From: Oscillospiraceae bacterium
GTDB taxonomy: Bacteria > Bacillota > Clostridia > Oscillospirales > Ruminococcaceae
Direction of reading: 5' to 3'
DNA: 64,000 nucleotides
Assembly (NCBI GenBank): GCA_022787085.1
Contig: JALFVE010000024.1
Location: forward strand, 20,090 to 84,089
A program made the position numbers and the translations under genes. The notes beneath the pieces are model-generated. The model saw only the letters and a list, made by a program, of their open reading frames with translations, was not told where the DNA came from and did no database searches. Shown piece by piece: positions 44,728 through 52,720 of the stretch (position 1 is the stretch's first letter; each line of letters begins with the position of its first letter).

Positions 44728-45370
44728 TTACAAGCTTGCCGTCTTTGACGTTGACGGGACGCTGCTGGACACCACAGAGGGGGTTCTTTCAAGCGTCAGG
44801 CATACCATTGAGCATTTCGGCTTTGAAATGCTCCCCGAGGAACGTTTAAAAGGCTTTATCGGTCCTCCCATACAGGATTCCTTTGCCTTAGCCTACGGTC
44901 TTGAGGGGGATATTTTGCAGGAGCTTGCCACCTTCTTCCGAAACAGCTACAAGGATAACGATCTTCTGAAGGCAGAGCCGTACAATGGCATTTTTGACGT
45001 TATGAAGGCACTTTCCGAAAGAGGCATCACTATCGCAATTGCCACCTACAAGCGGGAGGATTATGCAAAGACGCTGCTTGAGCATTTCGGTTTTGACAGC
45101 TACAGCGATATCATTTACGGCGGCGATCATTTCAACAGGCTGAAAAAGCGTGATATTATTATGAAATGCATTTCCGACAGCGGCATACAAAAGCTCAGCG
45201 ATGCTGTTATGATCGGAGATACGGAAAATGACGCTGTTGGAGCAATGCAGTTGGGTATTGATTTTATCGGAGTGACCTACGGCTTCGGATTTAAGCCCGA
45301 TTCTCTTTCGGATATTGCAGGGTGCGTGGGTTATGCGGCAGAGCCTTCTGACCTGCTTAAATTTTTTTAA
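44720..45370 (+). CDS. HAD-IA family phosphatase
   Basis: 216 residues. Motifs VFDVDGTLLDTT (nucleophile), a cap domain, and MIGDTENDAVGA (motif IV). Resembles phosphoglycolate phosphatase/beta-phosphoglucomutase types. Start at 44720 overlaps the aldolase stop with GGAGGAG upstream. Dephosphorylates an unknown phosphoester, presumably in the sugar branch made here. Confidence 0.87.
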   Translation: MNNYKLAVFDVDGTLLDTTEGVLSSVRHTIEHFGFEMLPEERLKGFIGPPIQDSFALAYGLEGDILQELATFFRNSYKDNDLLKAEPYNGIFDVMKALSERGITIAIATYKREDYAKTLLEHFGFDSYSDIIYGGDHFNRLKKRDIIMKCISDSGIQKLSDAVMIGDTENDAVGAMQLGIDFIGVTYGFGFKPDSLSDIAGCVGYAAEPSDLLKFF

Positions 45371-45382
45371 AGGGGATTTATT

Positions 45383-47179
45383 ATGAAGATAAGGGTTGCG
45401 GATTATATTGCGGATTTCCTTGTTAAAAACGGCATTGTTCACTGCTTTACCGTTACAGGCGGAGGAGCTATGCACCTGAATGACGCTCTCGGTCACAAGG
45501 ATGGCATGAAATGCATTTTCAATCACCATGAGCAGGGCTGCGCCATTGCGGCGGAGAGCTATGCCCGTCTGACGGGTAAAATTGCGGCGGTTTGCGTTAC
45601 AAGCGGCCCCGGCGGCACAAACGCCATTACGGGTGTGCTGGGCGGCTGGCTGGATTCGATTCCCATGTTTATTATTTCGGGACAGGTCAAGCGTGAGACT
45701 CTGGTTCGCTCCTGCCCTGAACTCAAGCTCCGTCAGCTGGGAGATCAAGAATTTGACATTACCCCTTCCGTTTCAAACATGACAAAATATGCGGTAATGC
45801 TTACAGACCCCTATGAGGTCGCTTATCATTTTGAAAAAGCTTTATGGCTTGCTTTAAACGGCAGACCCGGTCCTGTCTGGATTGACATCCCTCTTGATGT
45901 TCAGAGCGCTGTTATTGAGACAGATGAGCTTAAACACTTCAACCCTGCTTCGGAAAGAGTCTGCGGAAAAGAGAAGCTGCCTTCCTCTGTATATTCCGAG
46001 GTGCTGGAAAAGATAAAAAATGCAAAGGCTCCGCTTATTCTTGTGGGTACGGGCATCAGGCTCGCAGGCGCAGCAGAGGATTTTCTGAGGCTTGCTGAAA
46101 AGCTTAAAATTCCCGTTGCAGCCGCTTGGAATGCCAATGATGTTATTGCCTTTGACAATCCCTATTATATCGGTATGCCGGGCACTGTGGGCATACGCTC
46201 GGGCAATTTTGCGGTGCAGAACTGCGATCTGCTTATCAGCATAGGCTGTCGGCTCAACATACGGATGATCGGCTACAATCATTTTGATTTTGCAAAAAAT
46301 GCTTACAAGATAATTGTGGATATTGATCCCAATGAGCTTCACAAGCCCACTGTTAAGGCGGATATGCCTGTAAATGCCGATGCGGGGGATTTCATCATGG
46401 GACTTCTTGAATGTGATTATTCACCCGAGGAAAAGCACGAGAGCTGGCTTCAGTGGTGCAGAGATCTGCTTTTCAAATATCCTGCGGTGCTGCCCGAATA
46501 TCACAAGGAGCAGGGCGAAATAAATCCTTATGTTTTCATGGATATTTTATTTGACAGGCTGGACTGCAATGATAAGGTAATCTGCGGAAACGGCAGCGCC
46601 TGCGTTATTACCTTCCAGTGCTGCAAGATCAAGCAGGGTCAGAGAATGTTTACAAATTCGGGCTGTGCGGCAATGGGCTACGGGCTTCCTGCGGCTCTGG
46701 GCGCTGCGGTTGCCTGCGGTGAGGACAGAGTTATCTGCATTGACGGCGACGGCAGCATTATGATGAACATTCAGGAGCTTGCCGCTATTGTTTACAACAA
46801 GCTGAATGTGAAGATAATATTGCTCAATAACAACGGCTATCATTCCATCCGTCAGACTCAGAGGAATATTTTCAAGCCCCCATTTGTGGGCATTGACGGC
46901 GAAAGCGGGCTTTCATTCCCCGATTTTACTAAGCTGGCGGACGCTTTCGGAATGAAGTATTTTTCAATTGACTGCGAAAATAATGCCGCCGATGTGCTTG
47001 ATAAGGCTTTAGGCTGCGAGGGTCCGTGCATTTGCGAGGTCATCGTTGACCCCGAGCAGAATTTCGCTCCCAAATCCTCCTCAAAGCTCCTTCCGGACGG
47101 ACGGATGGTCTCGCCCTCCATTGATGATATGGCGCCCTTCCTTGACAGGGATGAATTTGAGAAAATAAGGTATTCCTGA
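45383..47179 (+). CDS. ThDP-dependent enzyme (acetolactate-synthase family, YerE-like candidate)
   Basis: 598 residues. Catalytic Glu50 in HHEQGCAIAAESYAR, ThDP/Mg motif GDGSIMMN...LNNNGYHS and the three-domain layout of acetohydroxyacid synthase. It sits at the end of a CDP-3,6-dideoxy-keto-sugar operon, not with ilv genes. The family precedent is YerE, which adds an acetyl unit from pyruvate to a CDP-3,6-dideoxy-4-keto sugar in yersiniose A synthesis. That assignment is inference; an alternative is ligation to an aldolase-made keto acid. Confidence 0.85.
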   Translation: MKIRVADYIADFLVKNGIVHCFTVTGGGAMHLNDALGHKDGMKCIFNHHEQGCAIAAESYARLTGKIAAVCVTSGPGGTNAITGVLGGWLDSIPMFIISGQVKRETLVRSCPELKLRQLGDQEFDITPSVSNMTKYAVMLTDPYEVAYHFEKALWLALNGRPGPVWIDIPLDVQSAVIETDELKHFNPASERVCGKEKLPSSVYSEVLEKIKNAKAPLILVGTGIRLAGAAEDFLRLAEKLKIPVAAAWNANDVIAFDNPYYIGMPGTVGIRSGNFAVQNCDLLISIGCRLNIRMIGYNHFDFAKNAYKIIVDIDPNELHKPTVKADMPVNADAGDFIMGLLECDYSPEEKHESWLQWCRDLLFKYPAVLPEYHKEQGEINPYVFMDILFDRLDCNDKVICGNGSACVITFQCCKIKQGQRMFTNSGCAAMGYGLPAALGAAVACGEDRVICIDGDGSIMMNIQELAAIVYNKLNVKIILLNNNGYHSIRQTQRNIFKPPFVGIDGESGLSFPDFTKLADAFGMKYFSIDCENNAADVLDKALGCEGPCICEVIVDPEQNFAPKSSSKLLPDGRMVSPSIDDMAPFLDRDEFEKIRYS

Positions 47180-47196
47180 TTTTTTGAAAAAAGCCC

Positions 47197-47225
47197 TTGC
47201 AATAATGAACGGGATATGGTATAAT
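47197..47225 (+). promoter_or_regulatory. Promoter of tmcAL
   Basis: TTGCAA (47197-47202), 17 bases, TATAAT (47220-47225) with an extended TGG. Confidence 0.82.
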
Positions 47226-47302
47226 TAAATTATTATGGGCAAGTGCTGATGTGCGTTGCGTTTGCCGATTATTTACATTTACTGTTAAAGGACGGTCGAA
47301 TA

Positions 47303-48703
47303 ATGAAAACTTACGGAATTATCTGCGAATACAATCCCTTTCACAACGGGCATATTTATCAGATAGAGGAAACAAAGAAGCAGACAGGCGCTACTCACAT
47401 TGTTGCTATCATGAGCGGCAACTTCGTTCAGAGAGGCGAGCCTGCTCTTATGGACAAGTTCAAGAGAGCTGAGATCGCTGTTAAGAACGGCGTTGATCTG
47501 GTTGTTGAAATGCCTGTTCAGTACAGCCTTGCAAATGCTGAGCTTTTTGCCCGCTGCGGCGTTATGATGCTGGGTTCTCTCAGATGCGTTGAGGGTATTT
47601 CCTTCGGCAGCGAGTGCGGCAGCGTTGAGCAGCTCGTTCAGTGCGCCGACGCTGTAAGAGATGTCTCCACTCCCGAAAATCTGAAGCCCCTTATGGAGCA
47701 GGGCATTCCTTTCCCCGATGCTGTTCATCAGCTCGTTTCCTACAAGCACGGTCCTCTGGTGGGCGATATCCTTAATTCTCCCAATAATATTCTTGCTGTG
47801 GAATATATCAAGTCCCTGCAGGTCCTCGGTCTTATGGACAAGATCAAGCCCTTTACTATCAAGCGTGAGGGTGCGGAGCATGATTCCGATGAGCATAGCT
47901 CATCTATTGCCAGCGGAAGCTATATCCGCAGGCTCATTGATGACGGTGAGGATTTCTCTGCCTTCGTTCCCAAGGATACTGCGGACGCTATTGCCGAGTA
48001 TGACGACAAGGAGCTTCTCTGCTGGTTCGAGAATTTTGAGAGGGTTCTTCTGTATCGTCTGAGAACCATGTCTCCTCAGGAGCTTGCTTCCACTCCCGAT
48101 GTGGGTCAGGGTCTTGAAAACAGGATATTCCAGGCTGCAAGAGTTGCCACTTCTCTTGAGGACCTCCTTGACAAGATCAAGGTGAAGCGCTATCCTATGG
48201 CAAGGATAAAGCGGATACTTCTTAATGCGCTGTTCGGCATTAAGACCGATGATATCAAGGTTCCTCCTATTTTCGGACGTATTCTTGCTCTCAATGACAG
48301 AGGTGCGGAGATACTCAAAATGGCAGGCTCCCTCCCCGAGGACAAGCTCTCCATGCCCTTCAGCTCCTCCCTCAAGGACTTCATTGATATCGGCAAGGAT
48401 AACAAGAATGTTATGCGTTCCGTTGCTATGACTACTCTTTCCAGCGATATTTACAACTTAGGCTCCAGAAATATCCGTCCCAGCGGTATGGATTTTACGG
48501 GCAAGGTCGCTTTTGACAAGATCGAGGGCTTCGTTTCCGAGCTTCCCGAGGATATGAAAACTACTGCTATTTCAGGTACTCCCGAGGAGATTGCCAAGAT
48601 CAGAGCCGAGAAGGCTGCCGCTAAGGCTGAGGCTGAGGCAAAGGCTTCCGAGGGTATGGCATCTGAGGAAAGCTCCGATCCTGAGGAAAAAAACGATGAC
48701 TAA
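47303..48703 (+). CDS. tmcAL: tRNA(Met) cytidine acetate ligase (TmcAL/YlbM)
   Basis: 466 residues. Opens with GIICEYNPFHNGHIYQI, the nucleotidyltransferase HxGH motif of TmcAL, and has SGNFVQRGEPALMDKF. In B. subtilis TmcAL makes N4-acetylcytidine at tRNA(Met) C34 using acetate and ATP. Start at 47303 (MKTYG) with AAAGGA about 10 bases upstream; a longer in-frame ATG exists at 47243. The C-terminus carries an extra charged tail of about 40 residues rich in Ala, Lys and Glu. Overlaps DUF896 by 8 bases. Confidence 0.92.
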   Translation: MKTYGIICEYNPFHNGHIYQIEETKKQTGATHIVAIMSGNFVQRGEPALMDKFKRAEIAVKNGVDLVVEMPVQYSLANAELFARCGVMMLGSLRCVEGISFGSECGSVEQLVQCADAVRDVSTPENLKPLMEQGIPFPDAVHQLVSYKHGPLVGDILNSPNNILAVEYIKSLQVLGLMDKIKPFTIKREGAEHDSDEHSSSIASGSYIRRLIDDGEDFSAFVPKDTADAIAEYDDKELLCWFENFERVLLYRLRTMSPQELASTPDVGQGLENRIFQAARVATSLEDLLDKIKVKRYPMARIKRILLNALFGIKTDDIKVPPIFGRILALNDRGAEILKMAGSLPEDKLSMPFSSSLKDFIDIGKDNKNVMRSVAMTTLSSDIYNLGSRNIRPSGMDFTGKVAFDKIEGFVSELPEDMKTTAISGTPEEIAKIRAEKAAAKAEAEAKASEGMASEESSDPEEKNDD

Positions 48704-48884
48704 GGAAAAAATTGACCGTATCAATGAGCTTGCCAGAAAATCCCGTGAGCAGGGTCTCACAGAGGAGGAAAAGCGTGAGCAGACTGAGCTTCGCTTTGAA
48801 TATCGCAGGGGTGTTATGGCTAATCTCAAGTCACAGCTGGACAATATTGAGTTTGTTGACGATAAGGACAAGGACGAAAAATGA
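48696..48884 (+). CDS. DUF896 (YnzC-family) protein
   Basis: 62 residues, MTKEKIDRINELARKSREQG then EEEKREQTELRFEYR: the two-helix DUF896 fold found across Firmicutes, with an acidic tail. Function unknown; reported as an SOS-linked family in Bacillus. Starts inside the tmcAL stop region. Confidence 0.92.
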   Translation: MTKEKIDRINELARKSREQGLTEEEKREQTELRFEYRRGVMANLKSQLDNIEFVDDKDKDEK

Positions 48885-48890
48885 TTTATT

Positions 48891-48927
48891 ATACTGTCGG
48901 ATACTTGGTTTATCCGACAGTATTTTT
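48891..48927 (+). terminator. Terminator after the DUF896 gene
   Basis: A perfect 13-bp stem (ATACTGTCGGATA with TATCCGACAGTAT), 7-base loop, T5. Confidence 0.92.
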
Positions 48928-48950
48928 GAATAGGGAAAGGACGGTTTCTT

Positions 48951-50102
48951 ATGCCCGGATTTGATATTTTCTCGGTGGAGACTCCCTGCTATGCGGTGGA
49001 CGAGAGGCTTATTGAAAAAAATATGCGGATACTCCGAAGCGTTTCGGAGAGGACGGGATGCAGGGTTTTGCTCGCTCAGAAGGCTTTCTCCATGTACAGC
49101 CTTTATCCCTTGATGGCGCAGTTTCTGGACGGCACCACTGCCAGCGGTCTTTATGAGGCAAGACTCGGTTTTGAGGAAATGAAGGGAAAGGAAGTTCACA
49201 TTTTCTCTCCCGCATACCGTCCCGAGGAATTTGAGGAGATAACCAATATCTGCGGACATATCGTTTTCAATAGCTTTTCTCAGCTGAAAAGGTTTATTCC
49301 CGACCTTGACAAGGCGCAAGCCCGGGGCAGGCATATTGAGGTCGGAATGAGGGTGAATCCCGAGTATTCCGAGATAGAGACGGAGATCTACAATCCTTGT
49401 GCGGGAATTTCTCGTCTGGGCGTTAAGGCGGAGGATTTTGAAGAAGCGTTTCTTGACCGATTGAGCGGGCTTCATTTTCATACCATGTGCGAGCAGGGCA
49501 GCGATGTTCTGGAGCGGACTATTCCTCATTTTGAGGAGAAATTCGGCAGGTATCTTCCTAAAATGAAATGGGTGAATTTCGGCGGCGGTCATCATGTGAC
49601 AAGAGAGGATTATGATGTTGACAGGCTTGTCAGGGTCATAAGCTATGTTCAGGACAAGTATGGCGTTCAGGTCTACATTGAGCCGGGGGAGGCGTGCGCT
49701 TTAAATGCGGGATTCCTTGTGGCGAGCGTTCTTGAGGTGTTTGAGAGCGGCGGGTATTCCCATGCCATAATTGACGCTTCCGCTGCCTGCCATATGCCCG
49801 ATGTGCTTGAAATGCCCTATCGTCCCAGGATAATCGGTGCGGGGGAAAAGGGCGAAAAGGCTTATTCCTATCTTATCGGGGCGGCGACCTGCCTTGCGGG
49901 GGATTCTATCGGCGTGTATTCCTTCGACAAGCCCCTTTCCGTTGGAGACAGGCTGGTTTTCTGCGATATGGCTATTTATTCCATGTGCAAAAACAACACC
50001 TTCAACGGCATCGGGCTGCCCTCCATTTACCGAATTGATAAGCAGGGCAGGGCTGTTCTTCACAAGAAATTCGGCTATGATGATTTTAAATGCAGGCTGT
50101 AA
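48951..50102 (+). CDS. nspC: Carboxynorspermidine decarboxylase
   Basis: 383 residues. Alanine-racemase-fold PLP decarboxylase; PLP lysine K44 in LLAQKAFSMYS, glycine-rich phosphate loop VNFGGGHHVTRE and the C-terminal FCDMAIYSMCKNNTFNG segment diagnostic of NspC. Produces norspermidine/spermidine from the carboxy form. The partner carboxynorspermidine synthase is not in the window. AAAGGA upstream. Confidence 0.92.
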   Translation: MPGFDIFSVETPCYAVDERLIEKNMRILRSVSERTGCRVLLAQKAFSMYSLYPLMAQFLDGTTASGLYEARLGFEEMKGKEVHIFSPAYRPEEFEEITNICGHIVFNSFSQLKRFIPDLDKAQARGRHIEVGMRVNPEYSEIETEIYNPCAGISRLGVKAEDFEEAFLDRLSGLHFHTMCEQGSDVLERTIPHFEEKFGRYLPKMKWVNFGGGHHVTREDYDVDRLVRVISYVQDKYGVQVYIEPGEACALNAGFLVASVLEVFESGGYSHAIIDASAACHMPDVLEMPYRPRIIGAGEKGEKAYSYLIGAATCLAGDSIGVYSFDKPLSVGDRLVFCDMAIYSMCKNNTFNGIGLPSIYRIDKQGRAVLHKKFGYDDFKCRL

Positions 50103-50117
50103 TGAGAGGGTTCTGAT

Positions 50118-50792
50118 ATGATTTGCGTTATGGGCGATACTCATGGGGATTACGGGCGATTTTCTCACAAGTCGCTCCGTCGGCTCAAAAAGGAGGATTT
50201 CCTCATTATCTGCGGCGATTTCGGCTTCGTATGGGATGGGTCGGACAGGGAAAGGGCTCTTCTTAAAAAAATCGGAGGGAAACGTTTTACCACCCTTTTC
50301 CTTGCAGGAAGCCACGATAATTACGATCTGCTGGAGAAATATCCCGAGGAGGAGCTTCTCGGCGGTCGGGGACGGCATATCTGCGGCAATCTGTATATGC
50401 TTTCTTCCGGGGAGATATTTGACATTGACGGGAAAAAGGCGTTCGTTTTCGGCGGCGGTCAGGCTTCCGACATTGACGCCCGCATTGAAAATGACACCTG
50501 GTGGGAGCAGGAGCTTCCCGATGAGGAAAGGCTTGAACGGGGAAGAAAACGCCTTTCGGAGCAGGGCGATCGGGTGGATTACATATTTACTCATGAGCCG
50601 CCTGCTTCTATTGCGGAGTTTCTGGATATGGGCAGCTCCCGCAGCCTTCCTATGAGCAGGCTGAATATTTTTTTCGACAGGCTCAAGGGCGAGGCGGATT
50701 TTAAAATGTGGTTCTTCGGCAAGCTGCATAAAAACAAGCTTGTTCCTCCTAAGTATGCGGCGGTTTTTGATGAGCCGTTTGTTTTAGAGTGA
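50118..50792 (+). CDS. Metallophosphoesterase
   Basis: 224 residues. Motifs GDTHGDY (D-x-H), CGDFGFVW (GD), AGSHDNYD where the usual GNHD/E is GSHD, and FTHEPP near the end. The Asn-to-Ser change affects a metal/phosphate ligand. Resembles phage-type and prokaryotic Ser/Thr phosphatase-like esterases; substrate unknown. Follows nspC by 15 bases. Confidence 0.85.
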   Translation: MICVMGDTHGDYGRFSHKSLRRLKKEDFLIICGDFGFVWDGSDRERALLKKIGGKRFTTLFLAGSHDNYDLLEKYPEEELLGGRGRHICGNLYMLSSGEIFDIDGKKAFVFGGGQASDIDARIENDTWWEQELPDEERLERGRKRLSEQGDRVDYIFTHEPPASIAEFLDMGSSRSLPMSRLNIFFDRLKGEADFKMWFFGKLHKNKLVPPKYAAVFDEPFVLE

Positions 50793-50838
50793 TACAAATG
50801 TGCTGAAAACGCTTGCTGAAATTTGGATAAAATGAGAA

Positions 50839-50867
50839 TTGATTTTTGAGAACTAATGTGCTATTAT
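50839..50867 (+). promoter_or_regulatory. Promoter of the OGG-type glycosylase gene
   Basis: TTGATT (50839-50844), 17 bases, TATTAT (50862-50867), extended TGC. Confidence 0.72.
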
Positions 50868-50886
50868 TATATAAGGGACGAGGGCT

Positions 50887-51723
50887 ATGGATTATCAGGT
50901 TAAGCAAGAGGGTATAATTCTCCATGAGGAGCATATGGAGCTTGATGATACTCTTGACTGCGGTCAGGCATTTCGGTGGGAGGCGGTTCCATCCGATTAT
51001 TTCCGCACTTATAAAGGGTTTTTCAAAAAAATTCCGCTGACGATCTCTCAGGCGGAGCGTGACGGCGGAATTTTCATTCTCCACGGTGTTTCCGAGGAGG
51101 ATTTTCTGAATATTTGGTTTGATTATTTCGATCTGGGGACGGATTACGGTGAGCTGAAACGGAGATTTTCCCAGGACGAGGTGCTTTCAAGAGCCTGCGG
51201 CTATGCAAAGGGCGTCAGGCTTCTGAGACAGGACAGTGAGGAATGTCTCATTTCCTTTATTCTGTCCCAGAATAACAACATCCCCCGTATCAAGGGGATA
51301 ATCGGCAGGCTCTGCGATATGTACGGCGGTTTTCCCAATATTAAGAGCATGGAGGGTGTGACGGCTGAGAAGCTTGCACCCCTGAGGGCGGGCTTTCGGG
51401 CTAAGTACATCGAGGACTGCGTGAGACGTGTCACAAGCGGGGAGCTGTGCCTTGAGAATATCGCAAAAATGCCCACCGAGCAGGCACAGAAGGCTCTTAT
51501 GACTGTGAAGGGCATCGGTCCGAAGGTGGCTATGTGCGTGCTGCTTTTCGGTATGTACAAGACCGACGCTTATCCTGTGGATGTTTGGATAAAGCGGGTG
51601 AATGAGAGGTTTTATCCAAACGGGCTGCCCGATTGCGTGAAGGGCGTTGAGGGCATTGCTCAGCAGTATCTTTTCCACTACATCAGGACTGCGGGGGAGG
51701 CTGCTGTCAGTCAGCAGGCATGA
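50887..51723 (+). CDS. ogg: 8-oxoguanine DNA glycosylase/AP lyase (OGG1-type)
   Basis: 278 residues. N-terminal OGG domain with DDTLDCGQAFRW, then the helix-hairpin-helix TVKGIGPKVAMC (206-217) with catalytic Lys213 and catalytic Asp232 in YPVDVWIKR. Removes 8-oxoG and nicks the abasic site. GAGGG upstream. Its last 17 bases overlap, tail to tail, the lipoprotein gene on the other strand. Confidence 0.92.
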   Translation: MDYQVKQEGIILHEEHMELDDTLDCGQAFRWEAVPSDYFRTYKGFFKKIPLTISQAERDGGIFILHGVSEEDFLNIWFDYFDLGTDYGELKRRFSQDEVLSRACGYAKGVRLLRQDSEECLISFILSQNNNIPRIKGIIGRLCDMYGGFPNIKSMEGVTAEKLAPLRAGFRAKYIEDCVRRVTSGELCLENIAKMPTEQAQKALMTVKGIGPKVAMCVLLFGMYKTDAYPVDVWIKRVNERFYPNGLPDCVKGVEGIAQQYLFHYIRTAGEAAVSQQA

Positions 51724-52612
51724 TGGAATATATATCCGAGCCGTCTATTATCAGGCTGTCGGTTATTCCGATATAGGCATCGTTCCATAGGGTTATTACG
51801 GCGTTGGTATCGGGGGTGCTCATTACTATATAGGAATCGCCTATTCGGATATAAAAGCGGTCGCCGGTTTGTCCGAAAAAGGTATCCTCAAGCAGCTCGC
51901 CCTCATATGCCCCTGTCATATGGACCTTGAAGGATATATCTGCAAATCTTTCTGTGACAGCGGTTTCCAATTCGGCGGAGCTTTCCGTTTCCGCTGCGGT
52001 TTGGCGCGTTTCCTCAGGCTCATCGGAGGCTTCGTCTTCGGAAACAGGCGGAGGGGATATTAGCTGCAGAGTATAGCTGCCGCTTATTTGCAGGCTTCCC
52101 GTTTCTCGCTCTCCCTCGGGGGTTTCAAGGAGAGCGTCGGTTATTTCGGCGCTTTCGTCAAGCTCTATTTCGATTATACTGCTTACTTCGATTTGTGTTC
52201 CCTCGGGAACGTTCACGAGTATCGCTTCGCCCTTATCGGCAAAAAAGGTGTTTTCATTCAGTGTGCCTATTATATACGCTTCGGTCCGATCTGTAACGGT
52301 GAGTGTGAAGCGTTTGTTTTGAACGGGAATAGCGATGATCATTTCCGTTTCGGTTTCGGAATGGATCGGGGTTATTTCCGTTTCGGCAATAACGGTTTTT
52401 TCGGCTGCTTTTGATTCTTCAATAATTTTTATCACGCCCGTTTCTGCCGTTTCTGCGGGCATTGTTTCGGTTATTACAAGCCTTGTTTCCGCAGAGGTCA
52501 TTATTTCTGTTTCGGTCAGTACGTCGGTCTCCTCGGGAGGCTCTTTTCCTTTTTCGGAGCAGGCTGTCAGGGTCATGAGGAGCGCTGTCAGGAGTATTGC
52601 GGGCTTTTTCAT
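51707..52612 (-). CDS. Putative Thr/Glu-rich lipoprotein
   Basis: 301 residues. Lipoprotein signal (MKKPAILLTALLMTLTAC) with Cys18. Two low-complexity Thr/Glu/Ser-rich linkers (about 20-95 and 190-225) frame a segment at about 100-185 and a C-terminal segment; both contain an NTFFADKG/DTFFGQTG-like motif, which suggests a duplicated small beta domain of unknown family. Start at ATG 52612; a TTG at 52621 is in frame. Outer-surface protein of unknown function. Confidence 0.78.
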   Translation of the reverse strand: MKKPAILLTALLMTLTACSEKGKEPPEETDVLTETEIMTSAETRLVITETMPAETAETGVIKIIEESKAAEKTVIAETEITPIHSETETEMIIAIPVQNKRFTLTVTDRTEAYIIGTLNENTFFADKGEAILVNVPEGTQIEVSSIIEIELDESAEITDALLETPEGERETGSLQISGSYTLQLISPPPVSEDEASDEPEETRQTAAETESSAELETAVTERFADISFKVHMTGAYEGELLEDTFFGQTGDRFYIRIGDSYIVMSTPDTNAVITLWNDAYIGITDSLIIDGSDIYSIMPAD

Positions 52613-52720
52613 TGAGATCAATCCATTTCAAGTAATTTTTTTCTTCATTTATTTAAACAGTTCTGAAAGGGGAAAATGTTACAGAAGAAATGTAAATTTT
52701 TTGTGAAATGCAGGTGCGTT

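Noticed and set aside
44888..45748. 286-codon minus-strand frame across the HAD and ThDP genes
   Set aside because: Crosses two real genes antisense, without initiation signals.
45383..47179. Acetolactate synthase for branched-chain amino acids (ilvB)
   Set aside because: No ilvN or other ilv genes nearby; it closes a CDP-deoxysugar operon, so a sugar-modifying role is more likely.
49701..50729. 342-codon open frame on the minus strand
   Set aside because: It lies wholly antisense to nspC and the metallophosphoesterase, has no ribosome binding site and no family resemblance; it mirrors the codon bias of the real genes.
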